Of a DNA stretch of 64,000 nt, positions 47,358-59,713 are shown one piece after another. The notes beneath the pieces were generated by a model. It was not told where the DNA came from and searched no databases. It saw nothing but the letters and a program-made list of their open reading frames with translations. Position numbers and translations under genes: made by a program. Numbering within the stretch: the stretch's first letter is position 1; each line of letters opens with the position of its first letter. The stretch is from Diplosphaera chodatii (taxonomy: Eukaryota > Chlorophyta > Trebouxiophyceae > Prasiolales > Stichococcaceae). Where the stretch lies: contig JAALGY010000019.1 in assembly GCA_032358165.1 (NCBI GenBank), forward strand, positions 620,001 through 684,000. Direction: 5' to 3'.

Positions 47358-50300
47358 ATGCTGCATCAGCAGCCACAGCAGCATTGTGATGTGCAGCCGG
47401 CAGCCGAGGCTATCGCTGAGGCTCTGCTGATGCAGCATGGGCGGGCGGGCGTCTTGAGGCAGCAAGTCTGCAGCTGTGAGGCCGGCGACCTGAGGTGCGC
47501 TGATTTGGTTTGTCTGCGTGCCATAACAATCAGAGTTTGAGAGGTTGTTGCGTGCCACTGACACCTGCGTGCTGCCTTGTGACAGGCTCACGCTCCTGGC
47601 TCCAGGCAAGTGCCCATCCGGTTCCTCCAAAAAGTATCACTGCAGTGTGTGCGCGGCAGCCCTCGTGACAACACCACTCACATGATCACAGTCCTTTGTG
47701 ACACCTCATCTTTGCTTCCTCTGAGGGCGGCCACCGTTGCCAATCTGCCTTCCTCAGGAAGGTACAAGACCAGGTGTTGTGCGCCACACCAAGGTCAATT
47801 GATGACGTTCCTCACTGCGCCTCTGCAGGTCTGCTGGTCGTCACCGAGAACCTGCTGCGGCCGCTGGAGGACGTTGCCCTGGGCCTGGTTTGCTTCCCGC
47901 TGCCGCATGCTGGCCAGCAGTTGGAGGAGACGCTGCAGCTGACCGTGCACGGGTGCGCCCACCCTGCAGCATCGAATGAACACTGGTCGCGGCTGATTGC
48001 CTGTCTGGCTGGCAGCTGCGCGATCGTGGAAGTTTTGCCACCCAGTAGTGGGCCGAACTGTGTTGTCAGTGGCAACCACGGGAGTCATCAGGCAAGCCAG
48101 CCTGCACCTGACTCCAAGGCCGGCGGATCCCAGAGCTTACAGCTGGTGCGTGGCGTGCAGGCGGAGCCTGCAGCTGCACTTCTGGTCGCCCAGGGCGGTG
48201 CACCAGTGGCTGGCGGCGCCCATGCGGGCGCAGGTGCCACTCCTGCCATCCCTGTGTGCCGCAGCCACGGGCCCCGGCCCGGCCGTGCATGGCAACCTGG
48301 CGCTGCAGCAATGTCAGGGCTGCTTCCAGGCCAGGTGCCACAACAGCCGACTGTCCTCATGCTCCAGCCCTGCTGTGCGTTGCTGGACATGTACTGCGTT
48401 GCAGGCATGAGTGCATCCTGCGTGCAGCATGCTGCCGGCGTACGCGCACAGTTTGGGATGTCAACTGCAGGGAGTTGGAGATCTTGGCAGAAGCAGTTGC
48501 ACGGCGCATCGGCGACTTTCCAGCTGCGCTGGTCTCCGCTGCAGACATGCAGCTGACATCGCTTCGGGCAGCTGCCGCCATGGCGGCCGCACCGGAGTCT
48601 GACAGCTCACATGTCAGCAGCACCAGCAGCTGCGCAGGCTCAGGAAATGCGCAGCAGCTGCTGGCAGTCACAGAGGCGGTAGTTCCTAGTACGTATGATG
48701 ACCCTGGTGGGCAAGAAGCCAGCAAAACAGCAGCCGCGCTCTTGACCCAGTGTTTGGCAGGCACCGCCAGCACCCCAGTGCTGAGTCCATTCTGCAAATT
48801 CGCCTCCAGATGTGTGAGCCCCACCAGCCCGGGTCTGGCGGACAGCGATGCCTCGCGGCGGGGATCTGCTGACGATGCGGGCATGCCGCTGTTTGGCGAT
48901 GACAACTTTGCTGGGTCGGCAGTGCGAGCCAGGCGCAACTTCAGCGGGGCGCTCACGGCATCCCCGCGCAGCCGTGACTGCAGCCCGCGCCCTGCCTCCA
49001 GCCTGCCCATCAGCCCGCTGCCGCCGAGTGCCCTCGGCCGCATGCCCGAGCACGAAGCCAGCTACTTTGCCAGCGCGGACGGCAATGCGCGGCGCAACAG
49101 CCGCAGCAGTGGTGAGAGCCGGCTGGGCATGGGAACGACAGCGTCAGCACTCGGCGACATCAGCCCGCAGCAGCTGCAGGACCAGGTCGCCATGCGCCTC
49201 AGCACCCTGGCCGCGCAGCCTGCGGATCCGGAACATTTCAACAGCAGCCAGCGGCTCAGCCTGCAGTCCTTCCTGCAGTCGCAGCTGGAGCTGCTGCAGT
49301 CTGTCGAGGCAGACAGCACAGCTGAGCCACAGCAGGAGGCGCAGCCGCATCCCCACCAGCAGCAGGCACAGGCGCCTGCGCACCAGAAGGCAGCCCTTGT
49401 TCAGTCAGAGCCACCAGACACCTCCAGAACCCCACCAGCGGAGGGGAGCAAGCAGGTACCTGTTGCCAGCGGGGTGCCCAGCCCACCCAGCGCAGCAGTG
49501 GCGGAGGCCGCAGCCGCAGCACTCGAGGCTGCTGCGAGCGCGCTGCGGGCGACGGCAGCAGCGGGCACCGCCGCGGCCGGGTGCCTGCCACCCGCGGACA
49601 CGATGCTGCAGGCCGGCGCGGCGGCAGGGGCTGCGGTGGGTGCAGTGGCGGTGCTGGCAGCAGCGGCGCCTGTCGTGGCTCCCGTGGCAGCTGAAGGGGT
49701 GAAGGCCGCGATCACGGAGGCCGCGTCTGCAGTGGTCAGCACCGCAGCGGAGACTGCCGGCGCAGCCATCAGCGGCACAGCCGACGCAGCCGTCGAGGCG
49801 TGCAGCAGCGTCGCCGCGGCTGCTGCGGGGCCGGCGGCGGAGGGCGCAGCGGCCGCCACCTGCGCAGTGGCGGAGACGGCGGCGGGAGCTGCCGGCCCCG
49901 CAGCGGCGCCGCTCGCCCAGGGCGCTGCGGAAGCTGTCTGCTCAACGGCTGGGGCCGCGGCTGACACGGTGGTGCCTGCGGCCGCTGGCCCCGCAGTCGC
50001 GCTGGTGGGCGCCGCCGGCGCTGCAGCTGCGGGCCTGGCAAAGCTCGCCGTGCAGGAGGTGTCACCTGACACTGGCGACAGCAGGGCTGCTGATGTTGAT
50101 ACAGCCTCCGAACTCTCAGGCGCGGCAGCCGTGCAGCAGCGCGGACCGGGCCCCGGGCAGCGGCCGAAGCCAGGTGGCCTGCCCCTCATGGGCCTGCGCG
50201 GGGGCGGCAACAGCTCCAGCCCTACATTGGTTTCACAGCCTCTTGCCAACAGCGTGGAGGCCAGCTGCCGCAGAACGAGCAACGAGCAGCTCATTGCCAA

Positions 50301-51132
50301 GCTGGCGCGCGGCAGCCCCTCTGGTGATGACAGCACGCCTCTGAAACGTGCAGTGCATGGCAGCGACGAGACTGCGTGCTGCACCGCCGCCAGCACCGGC
50401 TGCTGCAAGTGCTGGCAGGCGGTCAGTGCCCCGTGGCTCACCTTCCAGTGGTGCAGCTTCCACCGCCTCATCTTTGGCCGGCAGCCAGCCACACAGCTGC
50501 AGGTGCGGTCCCAGTGATGCTCCTCATTCTGATAGATGGTCTGGCACAGCAAGGGCGCTGTGATTTTGCCATGGAAGTACCATTCATTGGTGTCCGTGTC
50601 GGGTTCGAGGGAGTGGTGTATGGGAGAGTGCATGGGAGATGGGTACCAGCACCTACATGATGCCGCTTTCGGGTGCGCGCTGCAGGCAGACATTGCTGTG
50701 TGTGCTGCGATCTTGCTGGCGTGCCTCGCAATATGCACCGCGCCGAAGCTGCTGGGCGCGGCCCTGCTGCAGCTGGTTCCGCACGCCGCCATGGTGGCCT
50801 GCCTCCTTGCGGTGCCGCTCCTGCTGATGCTCGTCTGCCGATCCTGGTGAGCGCTGCGACACGGCCACGCTGAGCAGCGGCTGTGGCTCATTTCGCTGCA
50901 ACCTCGCTGCCATCCCTGCCAGTGCCTGCCTGTGGGTGGCCATATGTGGGCGTGCACTGTACTACAATTGTGAGACCTCGTGCAGCAGTGCTACATGGCA
51001 GCAACTGATGGAGGAGCGGTTACCCTGCAGGTACATGGACCACCGAGAAGCTGTCCTTTCGTCCACGGTGCTGGCTGCGCTGGCCATATTCGTGGGCGCG
51101 GGTGCAGCTCAGCTGCGAACTGTCGCGCTCAG
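47358..51132 (+). CDS. Unidentified Ala-rich protein with C-terminal membrane segments
   Basis: An ATG at 47358 begins a Gln/His-rich exon with a donor near 47502. Later exons read LLVVTENLLRPLEDVALGLV (about 47830-47950) and LQLHFWSPRAVHQWLAAPMR (about 48150-48320). A long exon from about 48460 to 50500 encodes Ser/Pro-rich sequence. It then passes into about 190 residues of almost pure Ala/Gly/Val with scattered Glu/Thr (about 49490-50070), like an amphipathic or disordered repeat region. After TFQWCSFHRLIFGRQP come hydrophobic exons: ILLACLAICTAPKLLGAALL with VACLLAVPLLLMLV (about 50687-50848), and VLAALAIFVGAGAAQL (51030-51132). More hydrophobic frames continue to about 51.7 kb, so the gene may run further. 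I do not recognise the family; the exon chain is partly guessed. Confidence 0.5.
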
Positions 51133-51830
51133 GTGACTACAGGGGACAAGCAGAAGTTGCGCTTGCCAAGGGGCATGAGCGAGGCTCTCTGGCTGCTGTG
51201 GTCACCCTTGCCAGTCGTCTATGTGCTGATTTTGTTGCCTGCAGCGGTATGGGCGTGGCACAGTGACTGGGTGAGCAGTAGCTGCGAATTTAAGCGTCAG
51301 CAAGAGGCGCCTGATGTGGCGAAGGGTGTGCAGCAGGCAACAACACAGCTGCTGCGGCAGAGGCAAAGACAGAATCGGCATTGCTGTGATCGGGAAATCT
51401 CACGCTCAGGTGTTTTCAATTTTTACACCGCTTGCTCATGCTTGCGGTGCGTTTGCACACGAGCTGGCACGGTGACAACGCACCAGCTGCGGCAACAGGA
51501 CCCTCAGCGCTGTTCGTGGATTTCTAGCACTTTGTTCAGGACGATGCTGTGCCTTTCATTCATCGCCTGTTGTGTCAGCATGTGGTTTGCATGTCTTGTG
51601 CTCTTGATTGGCTTCTCACCCCATCGGCTTGTTTTCAAGTGCGTTGAGTATGTCAGGTGTTATCCTGTCAAAGAACCGAGTGACTGGGATTCTGCAGTGG
51701 CTTACCGCTCCAACATGACCCCTTCTCCCAGGCAGTCATCAGTCTGTCTACAGCTTTCACAGCCCGCACAAGCCTGACATCCAGTAGAGCATCCTCTCCA
51801 GCAGCCTTCATGGCGATGTTCTGCGTAATT

Positions 51831-53900
51831 CTATGCTTGTCCTGTAGGTTGGACCGGGCCTTCGACACCTGCTGCTGTGGATGCCACAGCATGTGGCAGC
51901 GTGCCCTGCCGGCGCGCATGCAGCCGCTCCACTGTTTCTACCGGCAGCGCATATGCCGGGTCAATCGCAGCGAGGCCTGGATACTCCATCAGCGACAGCC
52001 CGCAGATGCCGAAGAACGTGTGGAACACATCACACGCATCCTCTGGGCGATCCGAGATGCCGCCTCCATGTTCATCCTGCACACATGAACCCTCTGCATT
52101 GGCACATGAACAGCTCTGAAGCCACACAGCACTTCAGGCTTCATCCCTTGTCCCGAACAAGAGGACGGCGAGGCCTATTTGTGCTGCTGCAGTGCACCTG
52201 GCAGAACAGGATGAAGCGGCTGAGCTCAGCCCGGTCTATCCAGTGCGTCCTGCCGAGCAGCGAGAGCGCCGCCAGGCACCACCTGCGGCCCACAGCCAAC
52301 AGATGAATGGTGCAATGCGGGGCCACATAAGCACGATGCAGGTGATCAGTGGCACTATGGTGGAGCGTCACCAGCTGTAGCACACGTCCTGCAGCTTCTC
52401 AGGCCGCCCGTTGAGGCCGCCACCCTCCGTCTGCCGCTCTGCCAGCCTGCATGCAGTCTAGGACCCTCATCAGCCAGCATGCTGCAGCATTGTGTGACAC
52501 CAATACCTCATCACGAGGCAACGGCCGCTGTTTGAACAAGCGCATGTGAGGAAAGAGCCGATGGTCTGACATGGGCGGCACTGATACCAGATGGCAGCCT
52601 GACATGCGTGCACTCGTGAGACGCCCACCACCAGGACAGCAGGTCTGCGTCGACGTGCTCAAGGGCTCCCGCAAGGGCGAGTGCGGCGACGCACGTGAAC
52701 ACCTGGCCCGCATGCGACTCGTTTCCTGCGCAGACTATGGGGTTCAGCTGCCTGCGGATACACTGGCTGCGCTTTGCAAACAGTGCGACCAGGGTTTATG
52801 TTGTCATGGATGCAAAGCTGAGGCACAGCGGCTGGCTCAAGCGCACCCGGTGTGCAGCCGAAGCCGCCGTCAAAGTTGCGGCATGACACCAGGTACTGCA
52901 CCGCCCGAGGCACATCGATGGCTTGCAATCGATCCAGTATTGAGCATGTCAGCAGCGCGCAGTACGAGAACCTGCGCACAGGCACGAGCAACAGTCTCAG
53001 CCAGGCTTGGCTCGAGCATGCACAGAGGCAGTGCGAAAACGAAACTTTCAGGCGGCGCACCGGGTGTCCACCTCACCCCACTCGTCCCCTGCGAACGAGC
53101 CGTCCTCTCGCTGCAGGCCTGCCACGTCTGCGCCGAGCACTGCCTCACTCATCAGGACGCAGCGCATGCTGCCACATGTAAGGTGATGCATCAGACAAAC
53201 AGATTTGACGTTTGTGCATGGCAATCTGCAAAGGAGCAACCCACATGCCGCCGTCTCATCGGCGGCGACAGCATCCAGGCGGTCGTACAGCGCCAGGATC
53301 TGCACTGCGCTGGTGGTGTACAGCAGGTGCGGGTCGTGGCGCGGGCTGCCGCCGAAGCCGCCCCCCGGCCGCCGGCAGTCCAGCACCCACCGCACTATCT
53401 CCTCTGCGCACCATCACAGCACTTGCTCACCCGTCACAGCAGTCCATGACCATGAGCGGGACTCTGGTTCTGGGCCTAGCCTGGGCATGTGTGGGATAGT
53501 GTGACGACTCGGTCGTGGCTCGGCAGAGATGGTAGTCAGAGGGCTCGAGGCTAGATGCAAAACCTCCGTCAATCGCGTCCAGACGGCCCAGGAGCGCCAG
53601 TGCAGTCACGCCCCAGTACACGCCGCTCAGCCGGAAGTGCTCCGTGGCGAAGTACTCAAAGGTGTCGGTTTGCTGCACCAGACAGTACCAGATGCATGCT
53701 CCTTTGTGACAGCGATGACCGCACTTCCTCAGCGGCAGTGACCAGCAGCACTACTGCCCACGTTGCAGTGTGCAACGCATACCCGGGCCTCGCACCTGTG
53801 CAAAGCCGACGATGAAGTCCACATGCTTGTCGACCAGCAGCTGTGCGCGGTGTCCCAGATCCACCGGCAGTGGCCGGTGCGCTTGCAAATCGAGGGCCAT
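51831..53900 (-). CDS. RABGGTB: Rab geranylgeranyltransferase (GGTase-II) beta subunit
   Basis: Nine exons in phase: 53796-53900, 53564-53672, 53245-53403, 53061-53118, 52847-52971, 52629-52725, 52372-52446, 52198-52282 and 51831-52076. They give 352 residues (mammalian enzyme about 330). It is the catalytic subunit that adds two geranylgeranyl groups to C-terminal cysteines of Rab GTPases. Prenyltransferase repeats are clear: [35 protein letters not shown], then [20 protein letters not shown]. They continue with [30 protein letters not shown] and [19 protein letters not shown]. The zinc ligands are visible as Asp and Cys of QDVCYSWW and His of VFHTFFG. The C-terminal ~25 residues ([14 protein letters not shown]) extend past the usual end. 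Divergent from the EDR2_C gene. Confidence 0.96.
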
Positions 53901-54648
53901 ATGTCAGGGTCCGCAAAGTCCTGATGTCACGCGTGCATGTGAGATGATGCTGTGTACACCCCCGATACCCGTAAGGCAGTAAAAGAGCTGCCAAACACCC
54001 CACAACACTAAATCAGCAACCCAGCAGGATCCAGATCCACATAGGGTGCTTATATGTATTTGTGGCCTGAGCTTCGCAGTTGAGTATTGAAGCAATCAGC
54101 TGTCGTGCCTGCGCGTGCCTGAAAACAGTAAATAGTGTGCAAACATGCACGTCTGCACCCCGGTCTGCTGAGGCATGAGCTGATGTTCGAGTGCCAGCTG
54201 CATCCTGCATTATATAACCGCGGTCTACGCGTTGCACCATATTCGCATTTTGCTCATATCAGAACCTTTAAGACGCAAAGCGTTACTCGCGCTGCCTCGC
54301 GACATATTGCGTTGTCAATCTCTCGCTGCTGCTGGCATCACGCTCAAGACAACAGCCTCGAAAATCACGGCTATGGTGTCACTCGCAGCGTCAGTCCAAC
54401 ACTGATCGCACGCCAGACGGTAACTGTTGACAGCCGCACAAGGCGCACGCCCCGCGGCTGCGGCAAGCAAGTGCCCTGCCTGCCAGTCTGGGGCCTGGAG
54501 AGAACCTCGCACATAGCAGCCTCCTGCCGCTGGCGGGACCGTAGCAGCCGCAGCATGCACAGATGAACGTGTGCGCTGTCAACGGCATGTGAAGCCAGTG
54601 TCTTGAGGGTCGCAGCCAGCGCCTCGGACAGCACACGGCCCTTGCAGC
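53901..54648. promoter_or_regulatory. Divergent promoter region between RABGGTB and the EDR2_C gene
   Basis: 748 bp separate two start codons facing away from each other. TATATAA at 54211-54217 is a TATA-like element suitably placed for plus-strand transcription of the EDR2_C gene. No other element is claimed. Confidence 0.4.
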
Positions 54649-57600
54649 ATGGGCAACAGCTGCATGTCCAAGCACACGGACCGCGATGCGGACGCGGCGC
54701 CCTCCAGCAGGGACAGCGCCAGGACGCAATCCAATGCAGGTGGGTGCTGCCTGCCGCAGCCGTCCGCATCTGCCCACCCCACCACTAGATTCCATGCCGC
54801 ACCGCCTGGCACCCCCCTGATGCCCTCCCGCAGCGCAGGGCGGTCGCTGATCGTGAGTGCTGCTGCCGATCCGCTGCTGCAGGCAAGAGCAATGGGCGCA
54901 GGAAAACACGCAACCGCATGCGTCGGCGCCCCCGCGGCCGCAAGCGCGGCTCCTCGGCGACCAGCCTCGGGTCGCCGCGACCCACCGAGCTCAGTGAGCC
55001 GAGCCTCGGTACAGCCTGCCAGACTTGGCAGTGTCGTCTTGCAGAGCGGCTGCAGTGTCCTCCTATCGACCATCGGTTTGATGTCCGTTGTTGCTGCGTC
55101 GCAGGCATGGACTCGGTGTATTTTGACGCGCGCGACACCATGTCAGAAAACGGCCTGGATGGTGCGACTTGCGTGTTCACCTGCACCGCTGTCCAAGTGA
55201 TGCTTCGTGCATGGGTGGCACCGGAGCTGCCCGCTCTACATGGTGCCGAAACATCTGGCGTCCTGCTCAGCAGGGCCAGGCCGCATGTCACGGGCGTCCT
55301 CATACCAGGACGACATTGACGACTACCCGCACAGCCCCTCGGTGAGGATAGCCTCCTCCGGTGGAGTGATCCAGCTCTCGTAGCTCTCTGGCTCACTGCT
55401 TCAAGCACGCATGGTCGTTGACACAGCGTTCCAATGGCTGCACTGCCCTGCTGCACACAGGGTTCCAGTTCACCACGCCAGTTCTTTCGCAGTATGTCTC
55501 AAGAGAAGGCAAGATCCACCCAGCAGCAATCCAAACCTTCCGAAGTTACCTGTCGACACCAGCTAAGCACAGGATGACGACTGCCAATCAAACTGCCTGC
55601 ACTGCAGCGTATGACTGTGTTCGTCGTTCTGCTGCACTGCAGGCAGTGCAGCTGGCGGCGGATGCCGATGCGCTGCTGGAGCCCGAGGAGCCCCCAGCGG
55701 CGTGCCTGCCACGCATCCTGTCCAGCAAAGACCAGCAGGTGGTGAAGCGTGTCCGGCTGGCAGTCTAGCAGAGCCGCCCAAACAGCATGCAGTGGATCTT
55801 TGCACGGAAAGCTCGATGGGTTTGGTGACATTCATGCTGTCCACAGCATCACCTGCAATACAGCAGACCGTCAAGACTCAATGGATCACCTGCGTGCAGT
55901 CGAAGACGTTCGTGCGGCTGATGCGGCCCAAGGCGGGGTCCTCCCTCAGGCACGGAGCCGCTCCGCTGTCACAGCCGCTGCCGCGCGCAGTGCCGGAGGG
56001 CGCACCCGCCCCCGGCTCCAGCCTGGTGCACTCTTGTTCGTGCCTTGTGGTTCACAATGGTTCGCGAAAGTCAGGCAGACTCACCAGCAGGATGCGGAGG
56101 AGTTGGAGGGGCAGCCCTTGTCCTGTGGGCGATCGCACAGTCCTGCCGGCATTGAACTGGTTGCTGATAGGGGCAGCTTTGGGCAGTGGCTGCATGTGAC
56201 CAGCTGCTGCTATTGTGCAAGCTGTTTTTGAGGCTTGTCCGCTTCTTGCTCTGCAGCTGCCCAGCCCCAGCGGGCGGCTGGCGCCGTCCATCGATCATTG
56301 GGAGGACCCCCCTGGGGACCAGTTCCTGGTGCGCGGCGCCGACTACATGAAGACCAAAAAGAAGGTCCCCAGCGCCCCCGCCATCTACCGGTGCGCTGCT
56401 TGCACGTTTGCAACCTTGCACCTCCGACCCCCTGACACACCCGAACCATGCTGTCTGCACGTAACCATCCTATCAAGGAGCAGCACAGTCACGCCGTGTG
56501 CTCAGCAGGCAACTGCTCAGTGGGCATGGCATTGCGGGTCCTGTCTACCTACATAATACAACATCAGTCCTCGCAACAGCTCGAATGAAGGTGTCATGTT
56601 CGCAGGATGCAGTACGCATTCAATAAATGTGAAGTCTGGCCCGATGTTTGCAGGTTATTAGATGTTGATGCATACAGCTTCGACTTCCGGCTGTCGCATA
56701 TCGCGAAGCACGTGCAGCTGCCCCCGCCGCCGGCAGTGCCCAGCCAGGCGCACCTCCCCCGTGAGGACCGCCTCCCAACCCTCCTAGTCATCAATATGCA
56801 GATGCCAGACTACCCGGTGAGTCACAGTTTGAATCTGGTACACCCATGCCATCTGGGCACAACGCAGGGACACTTCGAGTTTGTGCTGTCGCGTGGTAAG
56901 TGGAGCAGACGAGCGTATGACGACCAGCACCATCCACTCATCCCACCAGAATATTCCTCGACTGGATGGACGCAGGCTTCAATCTTCGGGCGGGGTGATG
57001 GGCCGGGCTGCTCTCTGGTGTACTACTTTGCGTTGCCGGACGGCTGGACACCTGACCAGGAGCCCAACCAGGTCCTGTTCCTTCCAACATCTGGCTAGCC
57101 GCCCTTCCAATGCTTCACGATTGCTGCAAAGTCTGGTAACAGGGCCAGGCATCTGCTGCTTGGCAGCGGGCCGCAGATGCCAGCAGTGATGAACGGGGAA
57201 CATCTGGCAAACCATCAAAGCGCAAGCTGAGCGTAGGAGCTGTCCCAAAAGCTTTCACAGGCGGGAGCTTGTGACGCACGAGTGTACATGTGCCATTGTA
57301 CCTGCAGGCAGCGCTTGCGCTGCTGCGGCGGATGGTGCATGACGGGCGGGAGTCAGACGGCTCAGCGTCCCGGGAACGCCTCAAACTCATCCCCCGTGTC
57401 GTGAACGTGGACGACTGGGCCCGCGCCGCCCCGCTGTCTGGCACGGTGAGTGCAGCTGCCTCTCTCTGGCAGCACGCTCTGTGTGACATGATGTGCAAGT
57501 CTTGCCCGGGGTTGCCAGCTGCTTGAGTGTTCCTGACTCCTGGGCATCTGTGCCTGACTGTCTACTACGATGCACATCTCGTCATCGGTTCGAGGGCAGC

Positions 57601-58407
57601 AGCAGTGTTGCCGTCAGCACCTTCGAGTGTCCAAAGAGCCAGCTCCTCAACAGCCGGGCGAACGTGTATGTAAGCTTGCGCACCCTGAGGTATCACTGGC
57701 CACCACAACACAGGAGCAAGCACTGCTGCGACGGTACAACGACAAGCCGCTGCTGACGCGGCCGCAGCAGCGCTTCTTCCTGACGCCTGACTACTTTGAG
57801 ATCGACTTGGACGTACACAACTATGCCTATCTGGCACGCAAGGTGCCAGAATACCTTGCTCTTGCATTTTGCATACAATTTGCTGCGAAGATATGTGTCC
57901 TGCAGCAGGTCCTGGTGACGGCACGTCTGTGGTCTGTGCCTCTTGTTGGTGCTTCTCTCCGCAAGCATGTTATGATTGACTGGTTGGCAGGCATTTGCGG
58001 GGTTCACGAACCGGCTCACGACAGTCGTGTTCGACAATGCCTTCGTTGTCCAAGGCAACAGGTGTGTAGATCTTTGGTGTATGCTCTCGAGTGCAGAGCT
58101 TACTCTGCTGAGTCGACTGGAGGTCTGCCTGACCACCTGTTCCCACTGCGCCACCCCTCGTCTGCAGGCCAGAGGAGTTGCCCGAGCAGATCTTTGCCGC
58201 AGCGCGCCTGTACTACCCAGACCTGCCCAGGGTGCATACCGTCCACCCTGTATCGACTTGCGAGCTTGTTTGGAGCACCGTGGCATGTCGACAGTGTTTT
58301 GCTTGAAGCGATCTCACTGTCCCCAGGTGCGGCCCTTCCCGGCAGACCTGCTGGAGCATTTGGGGGATGGCGAGAGCAGCAGTGTCAGCAGTGACAACGG
58401 CGCATGA
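54649..58407 (+). CDS. EDR2_C (DUF1336) domain protein with predicted N-myristoylation
   Basis: Fifteen exons in phase: 54649-54739, 54883-55008, 55105-55161, 55271-55341, 55461-55544, 55643-55738, 55900-56025, 56257-56390, 56654-56816, 56976-57071, 57308-57445, 57714-57842, 57991-58061, 58168-58231 and 58327-58407, 508 residues. It starts MGNSCMSKHTD: Gly2 and Cys5 fit myristoylation plus palmitoylation, as in plant relatives starting MG-C-S. A basic stretch (KTRNRMRRRPRGRKRG) and an acidic DSVYFDARDTM follow, also as in plants. The C-terminal domain: RGADYMKTKKKVPSAPAIY, DFRLSHIAKHVQLP, then LLVINMQMPDYP. It continues with GCSLVYYFALPDGW, RLKLIPRVVNVDDW, RPQQRFFLTPDYFEIDLDVH and EELPEQIFAAARL. 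EDR2-type proteins act in lipid-linked signalling at membranes. No START or PH domain is visible. Confidence 0.93.
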
Positions 58408-58620
58408 GGTGTGCCAGCCATGAGCACAATAGATGGTACTAGCACTAGAAACCCCATAGATGCTGCTAGGTGTCTGATAGGGACCAAATGACCTTGAAGT
58501 ACCACATGGCACGGCGGCTTCTGGTTTGAGACTGAACACCAATGATTGTGGGCACCCGCAGCAGTCCATATTATTCTGTGCTGCATGTCATATGTACCGG
58601 AACAACTGCACGGAGCTTGT

Positions 58621-58641
58621 TGCTGCTGCTGCTGCTGCTGC
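58621..58641. repeat. (TGC)7 microsatellite
   Basis: Seven TGC units in the intergenic stretch after the EDR2_C gene. The 58408-59000 interval holds no other recognised feature. Confidence 0.9.
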
Positions 58642-59000
58642 TTTGCTAAACACGTCAGACGGAGATGCAGGCGGTGCAGGTTGCCGTGCCCTTTGAAACC
58701 ATTATACCGTATGCTGCCATACATGCCTGACATGCTCAGAGGATGAGGTCCAGTGGCCTTTGAAAACAATAGAATTGGAGAGCATGACCAAGGTCGTGAC
58801 CAAACTTCAGCAGGCAGGCAGCTCAGAAAGCTGCTGGCAGCCATCACATCACTGCAAAATGTTGCGGACCTGTCCACGCATACAAATATATGAAGAAACA
58901 TCGTCAAGAATGATGCCATTGCATACTTCAGCTGGTCTTGTGACGCCATGGTGCCGCCATTATGCTGCATGCTCTGGCGAGTTGTCGCAAGTTTCCCTCT

Positions 59001-59713
59001 TCATATGCCTCTTGATGCTCTTGGGGTGCGCCCAATGATGTAGACGGCGTGCACGATGCCTGCAGAACAACGAAGCATAGTAAACTGGTTGCACCCCACA
59101 CCCCGAGCCTCTGTTCCTGCCGCACAGAGTCAAGAAAGCAGCATGTGATCGGGGACTCTGAAACTTTTCCAGCAATCCCTGCAACAGGCTGCTGGCTGGC
59201 GGCCTCACCGGGGATGTATCCTGCAAAAGCACAACGAAAGCGATGAGTTGAACGTCCTAGCATATTCGTGGCCTGCTCCTAACAGTCACTCTCTGGTGCA
59301 GTCGCTGCAAAGCCTACCAAGAACGGTGAGGAGGATGTTCAGCAGCAGGTCCACTGAGAACCCGGTTGCCAGGAACACCTGCATGTACAGCAACATGTAC
59401 ATCACCTGTGCAATGAAGCACTTGCATTTAAATGCCTTGTCGTCCCTTGAGCCACACATGATACATCAGGCTTCAGTATACAGGGTTCAAGATGCAACGC
59501 ACCCCGAGGGGCGGCAGCAGGACAGCCACCTGCATTGAACACGCACCACAATAACGTCTTACAATGTATCCGTACATGTCATGTATACTGGACCAGACAA
59601 TTGGAATGAGCGGGAAGTGCAGCACACTGCAAGCATGAGACAGGACGAGTGAGACGCACCACAATCTCGACCACATCGGCGAATGTACCGTGCTGCAAGA
59701 CAGGCAGCTCCAT
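59001..59713 (-). CDS. PMP3/UPF0057 (RCI2-type) small membrane proteolipid, copy B
   Basis: Five exons in phase: 59660-59713, 59503-59529, 59318-59378, 59209-59220 and 59001-59059, 70 residues. The family is a two-helix membrane proteolipid linked to membrane potential and salt/cold tolerance. The signature is complete once spliced: TFADVVEIV, VAVLLPPLGVFLATGFSV, LLNILLTVLGYIPGIVHAVY, then a short polar tail (IIGRTPRASRGI). The fourth exon is only 12 nt and encodes the centre of GYIPG. The copy on the other strand (60653-61931) is its paralogue, facing away from a shared ~940-bp promoter interval. Confidence 0.9.

Noticed and set aside
49062..50065. Additional minus-strand Arg/Pro/Leu-rich frames
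   Set aside because: Shadows of the Ala-rich sense exon; no motif, no splice logic.
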